Assembly: GCA_019915015.1 (NCBI GenBank)
Contig: JAHBBC010000001.1
Coordinates: forward strand, 1,364,001-1,428,000
Direction of reading: 5' to 3'
DNA: 64,000 nucleotides
DNA from: Auriscalpium vulgare
Taxonomy: Eukaryota > Basidiomycota > Agaricomycetes > Russulales > Auriscalpiaceae
Part shown: in pieces, positions 56,414 through 64,000 of the stretch
Layout: every line of letters starts with the position of its first letter
Numbering within the stretch: the stretch's first letter is position 1
Program-made: the position numbers and the translations under genes
The notes under the pieces: model-generated
Database searches by the model: none
What the model saw: only the letters and a program-made list of their open reading frames with translations
What the model was told of the DNA's origin: nothing

Positions 56414-57859
56414 ATGACGGATTCCTCTGCCAGGACCGAATCCTTAGGGGATTCGGCCGACGATAGTCAGCTGAGAATCAAAATACCGAACCCCAAGATC
56501 TACTTGGCTCGACAGTCGCAATGGAAGGGGCGTAGGGGAAAACCAAGGTGTGATCATTGTCGTCTCAATAACCTCAAAGTTAGTCGCGCCACCTGCCCGT
56601 CCGGCGCCTCGTGTCTGACTTGATGAGTAGTGCGACCGCGTGCTCCCAACATGCAACCACTGCTCGTGGGCTACTCGCGAATGCAAATACACACCCCTTC
56701 CGACCCCTGCGCATCGTGGCATCCCTCGATGCGACAGATGCCGCTTCCACAATCTGAAGGTGAGCCAGTCCTCTTCCTTTCCAGATAATTCGGCTTAGCG
56801 TGCACAAACGTAATGAAGTGCGATCGAAACCTCCCGATCTGCAATTTTTGTACAGAAGATGACGAAACCGAGTGCAATTACACACCAAAGAAGAGACACA
56901 AAGTGCCGACTGACCATGGCACGATGAGCAAGGCCCGCCCGAGCATGCCCTACGAGGCGAAGACGGCTTCATTCCTGGTCTCTGACGTGGCGGCTGAGGA
57001 GCGTTATTCAACTGGCAATTGGATAATGGAACATCCAGAAGACGGAGTATCCCCCGATCTTCCCGACGGCTCAATCGAAATGTCGTCTGAGTCTGACGAC
57101 AGTGACGACGACGGCGATGACAATCTTTCACCGAGCGCACAAGCCTTTCTCGCTAAACACGAGCAATCCTGGGCGGTGAAGCTCAACGATCCACGCTCCC
57201 TCGTTTCCTCCGGCCCTTCGGGATCGCGACATCGGTACGAAAGCTCTCTCTTGTCAGGTCGCCATATAGAACCATGGTACCACCCGGCTTTCGCGCCGCT
57301 GCCTAGACCCGTCCTGCAGAACATCCGGACGGTGAGCCCGGCCGAAGTACCTAGACGACAGGACTTTGACGAGGCTCTATTCCGTTTCCTCGCCGAGCTG
57401 CCCATCGAGCTTAGGGAGGTTTCCGCATTTGCACCTGACCCCTACGCCGAGCTTGCTCGGTCCGTCGCGAAGGGCGATATGTCCGCGACGGCGCCGCGGA
57501 TCTCATCATGGATATCCATCCACCACGTGCGTCCTGGCTCGCGGAAGTACCACCTCCTTGTCATGCCACGGGACTCTCACTACTCTATCAAATCGGAGAA
57601 GGAGGAGCGACTGCGGAACGGATTCATCGCGGACGTGGACGGCGAATCCTCCAACGGCAAGGCGCCGAACGGTGCCGCAGGCCATGGGCTCCGCAGCACC
57701 AGCCCTCCAGAAGCCGTAGCTCCATACATCAGGATACCCGTGTCGCCGCAGATCTACGATGTCTTGGTGTTCGCGCACAAGGAGCACTCGACGACCTCGG
57801 CGACGCTTGCCCAGATCAGACAGGCCGGCATCGTGCGTACTTTCTTCGTTTGGCGATAG
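56414..57859 (+). CDS. Protein with two tandem Zn2Cys6 clusters
   Basis: Exons 56414-56578, 56631-56759 and 56819-57859 join to 444 residues. Finger 1 is CDHCRLNNLK then CDRVLPTCNHCSWATREC. Finger 2 is CDRCRFHNLK then CDRNLPICNFCTEDDETEC. Each intron falls at the same place, between the LK and the third Cys of its finger. A linker (KYTPLPTPAHRGIPR) separates the fingers, and KKRHK follows the second. An acidic, probably disordered stretch comes next. The C-terminal domain contains HHVRPGSRKYHLLVMPRDSH and PQIYDVLVFAHKEHSTTSAT. Standard Zn2Cys6 regulators have one finger. DNA binding and transcriptional control are inferred. The C-terminal domain is not one I can name. Confidence 0.8.
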
Positions 57860-58225
57860 CTTCGCGACTTCTTACGATAACGCCAGGCGTGCATCACTTG
57901 GCCCATGGTCGAACTATTCCATCGGCTTTGCCCAGTATGCATCGCCCGGGCGAGGGCCTCGGCGTGAGGCTCGTTTACGTCGCTGGGTACAATCTTCCGT
58001 TTCGCACGCTGTGCTTGTATTCTTCCACCGGCGCTTGGCTCAGGGTGTCAGTTGGTTTGATTGGCATTGGGCTTCGCAGCGGACTTTGGGCTGTTCGGGG
58101 GGTTTTTCCTGATACTTGTAATGTTCCGACTGGTTTCCGCTTGTATGTAAATTATGAAGTCGCATTCACTACGTATGACGCTGCTATGTATGTGATCCAT
58201 CTATAGGCTAGGAACAATTGTAAGG
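57860..58225. other. Convergent 3' regions
   Basis: This is the interval between the convergent Zn2Cys6 and PP2C genes. No feature is recognised. Confidence 0.4.
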
Positions 58226-60076
58226 TCAGAAGCGCTGCACCAGTATCGTGACATCGTCCATCCACTTTTCCTCAATCTCTACAGTTAACTTTTGGGATAC
58301 GAGGCGGACATCATCCCCACCCAAAGCATCGCGAAGGAGACATGACGCCAAATTGCCTACCCGAGTTCGCGAATCGACGGCCCTACCAACCGTCATGACC
58401 CAGTGATTGATCATATCTCTCCGCGAAAGATCTGGGTAAAGATCTGCCAGGCCGTCGGAGCATGTTACAAGAAATATGTCCCTCCGTTTCCCTGGCGCAG
58501 CTGGCGATAGCGGCACATGCTGGACATCGGGGACATTGGAGACATACGGCGGCGTCCGGATTCGCGCAATGTACTTCTCGGGCCTTTCGACGTTCCACTC
58601 ACGCCGAAAGTTGAGAAGCACCCGCTGCGAATACACAGCCGGCACTTTTAGCCAGGTATCACCCAGTGCTGCAGGCCGTGGCTCGTGAATACTCATGAGG
58701 GTGACAGCAGCGCTAAGGTTTGCTCACCCCGAAACGGTCCGAGGAAGCCGATAACTCTATTATCCTCGGCGCAATCTCGTTCCCCTGGGTGCTCGCTGCG
58801 TAAGCGGTGCAATTCTGCGGCATTTTCTCCGTCGTGGATGGCGGTGGCAAAGGTGGGTGTCCAGTGACCGGCAGGACTACGTGCACCTAGAACTTCTCCG
58901 CGGGAACTTCAAATTAGAGCCACGAAGCCATGCGGATACGACACATGTACCTGCTTGGGAGTCGCCGAGATTGGCGACCCATAAGTGGCTTCTCATGGGG
59001 TCTGTGAGCGTCAGGAGGGCCGTACTACCTTGGAGACATCGTACGGCAAGGGCGGCGTTCCGTCCACCGGCCACGCGGTCTTCAAAAACATGCCGGATCT
59101 GCCTATCGCTCATGCGCTGGACGGCAGCTGGGCCGCCAGGAAACAAATCGAGGAAATTTGTCGTCATTGATCTGTCAAACGCCACGATGGCGTCTGACAG
59201 AATTTTGGATATGGCTTCCGGGGAGAATGTTGCCCTATGAAAGCGGAGGTACGATTCGAGCGAACCCTTGACCATTGTAGGCAGGGTGTGTACCGCATGA
59301 TCAACGGTGGAATGTCCGGCGTGCCCTAAGAGATACGCCCGTAGAGTTCGGAGTCCAGGCGAAGCAGAGGGAGCATACGCACCGTCGAAGACAGCAGTGA
59401 ACGTCCACATTCCTCCCGGCATTGGCCAGGAATCTATTAATGAGCGATCCTGGCTTCTGGACTCGTGGAGAGGGCACGGCTGGAAGGAGATACTGTCGAC
59501 GCCCTCCCGCGAGAACGGGGCCGCCAGTCGCTGAACCTCCATCGACAACCGAGGTTCGGGGAGCACGCGATATGTCCATTGCTCGGGACCTCCACGGCCT
59601 AAGTTTGTCGTGGCGAAGTCTCTGACTTCGCTGAGAGCTTGAAAGTGATCTGAAGGGCTAGCTGCGGAGAGAGAGACGATTCGTTGATGCATGAAGGCCA
59701 CGACCTCGACCGTCGTTCAGGCGTACCTCTTATAAGAAGCAACCAGAAGCGGAGACCAATGCACGCCACTGCTTTTGATATGGAGCGTCATCCCATGTCG
59801 GCAAGTCAAAGTGCTGGTTGTCGAGAATCTTGCGGACGGCTGCATGGCATGTCAAGCCAGTATAGGCTAGAGCGGCTCACTTGAGATATGTCGGCCGGTT
59901 TCCAGAAACCGACCTCGAGGAAGGCCGTCGTTAAGTAAGAATTTCAATATTGGCCAGACTGTCGCAGGAACGGTCAACCGGGAAGCGCCAGAAGCCGCAC
60001 CACCAATGGCCTGAGCTGACGTCTCGGAACTCGGAAGGAGATTGACGAGGGCAAGCAGCGTCATAGTGGGTTTCAT
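58226..60076 (-). CDS. PP2C-type protein phosphatase
   Basis: A metal-dependent Ser/Thr phosphatase. The core motif WTFTAVFDGHAGHSTVDHAV is restored by splicing across the intron at about 59.33-59.39 kb and supplies the first metal-binding Asp. SHLWVANLGDSQA is the second hallmark. It is followed after another splice by SPAGHWTPTFATAIHDGENA and HRLRSEHPGERDCAEDNRVI. DIFLVTCSDGLADLY and the end WMDDVTILVQRF give the later metal-site Asp residues. The N-terminal exons read MKPTMTLLALVNLLPSSETS and VRKILDNQHFDLPTWDDAPY. Hydrophobic MKPTMTLLALV might be a targeting segment. The junction at about 59.66-59.75 kb uses a weak gttgct donor, and the ATG at 60076 is the best in-frame choice. The fold is clear; the partner is unknown. 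Confidence 0.82.
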
Positions 60077-62824
60077 TGCCGACAGCGTCGCCAGTGGCTT
60101 GCAGTGGCATAAGGACAGTCCGGATCGAATGGCCCGCAACGCTCCTTCTGCCGGCGTCCTCAATGCTATATGATCTTCGATAAGATGTGAGATCAAGTGG
60201 ATACGAGAGCCACGAGGACGTACACAGCATATGGAACTCCCTCGGCGTTGAGTCGACGTGGCATGAGACAGCGAGCGGGTTCGACGGCCGACGCCGGGCC
60301 GTTCATGTCCGCAGTCCTGCTACCTCCGAGCCGCCAGCGCGTCAAGCCTTCATCGCGTCTACGATATTACCAGAGCCTTTACATCTTAGAGGCGCGGTAT
60401 CTGTAGTACCTGATGGATCCTTGCGCCGCCACATCCGCCCGGCAGCCTCCATGGCGCTCTCATCGTCACCTGCCGTTATCACTTATGGATCTCGACTTCT
60501 GGCACCGAAAGACACACGAGATATGAACCGGCAGAAGGTGTCCTTTGCAGCCGGCGTGAATATAGGGCGTAGTGCGTATGCATCTTCGCATGACAGTATA
60601 AAGAAGTGTTTGGTATTTACTTAGAAGGACAGGTCAACACCCGATCGTCGGCCTCAGTACTAGTGACACTGCATGGAAGACTCTGGCAGCACGGATGCGT
60701 GGTCTGGCGTGGTGTACGCCTGGGACCACTCCGACTGGGTCGTCTCGTAAAGCATGCTTGCCGTCACAGTGTCTTCGGATCTTGAAAGCCTCCATCCATT
60801 GCCGTATGACTTTCCGTAAGGAAAAATTCCAGTAGATCTACCGGCTATGCGAGGGGAATGGGACCTGTTCTTTCGAGGCATCACAGCGCGGTCCGACAGG
60901 GTCCGACTCTCCCGTTCACAATTGCAATCATTCGTGTTCTGATTCGAAGGCTGACAATATGCATAGGCGTTGTTGGCTCGTACTACTTTGTGGGTCGACG
61001 GTCGTCGGCGCTTCCTATCCTACGTCCAAGCCCAAGATAGTATCATGGTACGTCTCCTGTGCACCCGTGGCTTGAAGTCATCCTAGCTAATACCAGCCTA
61101 GTCCTCAAGCTTCTACCCGCTGACATCCAGATTCCAGGGGTCAGCCACTGAGCCGCGCCCCTCGCAAGGTAATATACCCGCTTGCTTGCCTTGCGCCGCG
61201 GAAGGGCAAAGTGCCGTGGTGCCGACGTTCAAGCCGTGCTTTTGGTACCTTTTGCGTTTCTGTTGAGTTCTGGCGCTCGACATGTGGTGTTGCCTCGTGC
61301 TGCAGTCTCCACGATGGCTGTTGATATCAGGGCGCTCAGAGAGGCACTCTCTGATGCCAGGATCCGGAGACGCAACTGCCCGTGAAGACGGCTTGTCAGA
61401 GTTTTGTCAGGTGGACCGACCTCGGTGCCTGGTGCTTCCAGTCAATGTCGTTTGGGAGTTCTGACAGTGTTCTGACCATCTTCGCTCATTATGTCACGGT
61501 ACGCACATGTACCTGGAGTTACTCAAAGGTCTTGGATCTGCAGCTGCGACGACATACGGCCATGTCACTTGCTATCCACACCGCATAATGAGAGTTACAT
61601 CAGACACGCATCTAACATCCAGGTCGCACATTGAAACAACTTCGACATGCGCGCGTTTCGATCTCAGAAGTGCTTCGAATAGGAGCGGTGTTGACCATAT
61701 GGCTGTACTCTGACACAGTGATTGAGTATCATGACAAAGCTCCGGAAAGCAGAAACTCTGAGCTGCCACAAGGCGAGGGCTTCAAGTCTTCAACTGAGGT
61801 TGGAGCTCTCGAAAACCAAAGCTCATTAATTATCGGCGAGGCTATCAGTCAACGGATTGGCGAACCTCACTGACGATCGAAGTCCCTGCAGATCGCTACC
61901 AGGCACATTTCAATTGGTGAGATATCGAAGGCAACTCACGCTATCATTCTCAACGTGTGCCTGCGTGAACCAGAAAAGAGTGATGAGTTGCATCACGCAA
62001 ACGCCCAGACAACACGCCCCCCACGAGTTGAATACGCAGGTACGCGGACGCCGAGCATTAATGAAAGTGCAGTACGAATGTCCCCGTTGGGATGAGCTGA
62101 ATGTCCGGGCCATTTTGACGCTGCCTGCTCGGCACGTCAGCCTCAACTTGAAGAGGCGCCGACGTCCTTTATTTTTTGCTACGCATATGTAGATGTGTGA
62201 TCACCTGGCGATAGATAAGCACTTTTCTGTCTCCTCAACTACCGCGCGTCAGGACCAGAGTAGCATATGGAGGTGTAAGTCATCGAGGTGTAAGTCATCA
62301 AAGCGGCTGTTACAAGCATGCTGACCCCGCGGATGGCATGCGCTGTGCAGGCCCCAGCGTTGACACGGATCGTGGATGTTTCCGTGGTAAATTAGCAGGC
62401 ATGGCTGAAGAAGTTCATCAGGCAGGAGATTGAGGTGGACACCAGAACGTTCATGAATGGCCGAAACAACGGCGTGTTCGCCATCAGGCGCCCATATCAA
62501 GGGCGATAACGATGGCCCCTGGCATAAGGCGCCCATCAAGCATTTTCTGTCCGGTGGAACGCTCGATGACGTTCACTTGAGGTCAACTCGGATTCGTCAA
62601 TGAGGCCAGCGGGTATGATCCGCCAAACGGGGTCAACTACCATTTTTTTTGCGGCTCGCGACCCCTTCCAGCTACCATTCGCCCCTCAGACCTCCGTTTG
62701 GGGTCCGTAGCTACCACGGATAGGATCATAGCTTCAAAAAAATCGTAGTTTTTATGTAAAAGCTCCGCTTTGCGTGCAGGCAGGAGGGGATGTACTACGG
62801 ATGCGCAGAGGCCTGTCAACTGAC
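60077..62824. other. Large intergenic region
   Basis: No gene is supported in about 2.7 kb. Open frames are short and unlinked by splice signals. Two exact 15-bp copies of gaggtgtaagtcatc abut at 62270-62299. Confidence 0.4.
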
Positions 62825-63959
62825 CTATTCATCTGGTTCATCGTCACCCGCCTGTTCAAGACCCGCCTTGACCCTCCCACTAAGCTCCTTGATAGCACGA
62901 GCGATATTCGCGACGTTCTGCTTGAGGGCGACATAGCACGCGCCATCAGATTTTACCAAAGCTAGTGTTGAGCCCGAGGTTTGGAGGGGATGGTCGAGGG
63001 CATACAGGAAGTAGGACGGTTTCAGGAAGGCGAACCGAGGGATCTTGCTAGGATCGGCGAGGGAGAATTGGTTGTGTCGGACCGGCTTGAACAGTCTCAC
63101 AGCGATGTAAGAAAGAGCGGTGATGCGAGACGTGTCCGAAGCCCAACCATGTTTGCCGTTCTTACCGGCCGACTTCTCGTACATGGTCAGGACTAACCAG
63201 CCATCAGCGCATGCCGAGTCATGTTGAAGATTACGACGCACCTTCTGCAAGGCAGATTGCCTCATCAACAAGAACCAAGCCATAAGAAGGCGGCATGCCA
63301 GTGTGAGCAGCGTAGAGGTGTTTGAGCGGCGTGACATTGGCCGAGTGTGCGACCTTGGGGACGTGATGCTTTGCGAAGATCGCTGCTCGCCTCCGTTCAG
63401 CCTGGCGGACGTCAATACCATGTATGTGCACTCATACAACACTAGCAGACGCACCTGATACGATGCATTTGCAGCGACCTCAGCCGCGTTTGCAGCCGTC
63501 CCTGGTGCAGGAGCAACAGCTTCTTCGCCGTTGATTGCTCCGTCTCGACCGCCCGCAGCTGGCTGCCGCCAGCGCATCGACCGACCCGCGCCCGTGGTAA
63601 CACCGCGCTCTGTAACACCGCGCTCTTCTTGACGCTTGAGAACATCCTTGACCAACTGCAGAAGGCGTTTTTTCTCGGAGAGCGTTGACTGGGCGGGTGG
63701 ACCGTTATCAGAGGAAGGTGGTAGATCTTCCGAGGACTTGAAGGCCTTTGTTCGGACACCTTTCTCAGCCTGTCTGGTATGATGCGACCGGCGGATGACT
63801 GCGAGCTGTTCGAGATCGAATTCAGCAGAGATCACTGTGTCCTGGAAGGTCCTGCGCTCGTCGGGGTCGGACACAGCAGGGAGCGACTGGGCGAGGATCT
63901 TCCCTATATGTGCAGCGTCTTTGCGTGTTGCATCCGCTGTGTCTTCAGGCAATTGCAGT
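62825..63959 (-). CDS. Conserved-looking protein of unknown function, 5' part outside the window
   Basis: At least three exons are visible. The first exon in the window starts at 63959 after a ttactag acceptor, and its codons read LPEDTADATRKDAAHIGKIL, then SDPDERRTFQDTVISAEFDL. Introns at about 63.40-63.46 and 63.19-63.24 kb join it to AERRRAAIFAKHHVPKVAHS, VTPLKHLYAAHTGMPPSYG, VLTMYEKSAGKNGKHGWASD and TALSYIAVRLFKPVRHNQFS. It ends KAGLEQAGDDEPDE. The central segment has repeated charged helices (LLQLVKDVLKRQEE) and an Ala-rich run. I do not recognise the family. The true start lies beyond 64000. Preserved phase over two introns supports a real gene. Confidence 0.6.
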
Positions 63960-64000
63960 CTAGTAATGTGAGGGTTAGACTCTGTAAGATCTATCGGCGG

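Noticed and set aside
60077..60196. Extending the PP2C gene upstream of the ATG at 60076.
   Set aside because: The frame is open, but its first codon there is TTG and the added residues show no conserved pattern.
62249..62539. A minus-strand frame reading PLIWAPDGEHAVVSAIHERS.
   Set aside because: It looks faintly protein-like, but I found neither a supporting exon nor a known family. It might be a relic, but it is not supportable.

Overview
The window reads as nuclear DNA from a filamentous mushroom-forming basidiomycete (Agaricomycetes, polypore-like). Almost every gene is broken by many 50-60 nt introns with GT-AG borders. Gene families typical of that group are present: a basidiomycete BTB protein, a cytosolic GH63 enzyme, a small secreted protein and an E-class P450. 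Promoters are C/T-rich. I cannot name the species. No rRNA, tRNA or CRISPR was recognised.

Layout. 0-2 kb: no gene found. 2.0-5.3 kb (+): CDC24, the Cdc42 exchange factor. 6.6-13.5 kb: a GH63 glycosidase (-) bracketed by two inverted MYND-finger paralogs, with an antisense membrane-protein relic at the edge. 14.9-25.1 kb: a large RhoGAP (-), a Ypr011c-like mitochondrial carrier (-), an RGG-box RNA-binding-type protein (-) and a small unknown protein (+). 25.1-31.7 kb: a third MYND scrap, a P450 (+), a BTB protein (+) and an intronless alpha/beta hydrolase (-). 32.2-43.1 kb: a gamma-tubulin complex protein (+), CDC6 (-), a single-pass membrane protein with a PPxY tail (+), SPO11 (-) and a small KEN-box protein (+). 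43.35-48.68 kb: a complete hAT-type DNA transposon. 50.3-64 kb: DBF4 (+), a small secreted protein (-), a tandem Zn2Cys6 protein (+), a PP2C-type phosphatase (-) and a gene running off the right edge (-).

The main discovery candidate is the 5,330-bp transposon. It has a perfect 8-bp target-site duplication (AGGGACGC) and near-identical 20-bp terminal inverted repeats. It carries one seven-exon gene whose splices all stay in frame, giving a predicted 1,394-aa protein: an N-terminal Ulp1/C48-type cysteine-protease domain, then a BED-like zinc finger, then a hAT (RNase H-like) transposase. The Ulp1 catalytic residues have the same spacing as in yeast Ulp1.

Several neighbours share a biological theme. 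CDC24 and the RhoGAP set and reset Rho-type GTPases in cell polarity. CDC6 and DBF4 act in replication licensing and firing; each has an ACGCGT box about 190 bp upstream of its start and a KEN motif. Exon models for CDC24, MYND-B, the membrane protein, the Zn2Cys6 protein and the transposase were checked by hand for reading phase, and each sums to a multiple of three. Other gene models are less exact at their internal borders.
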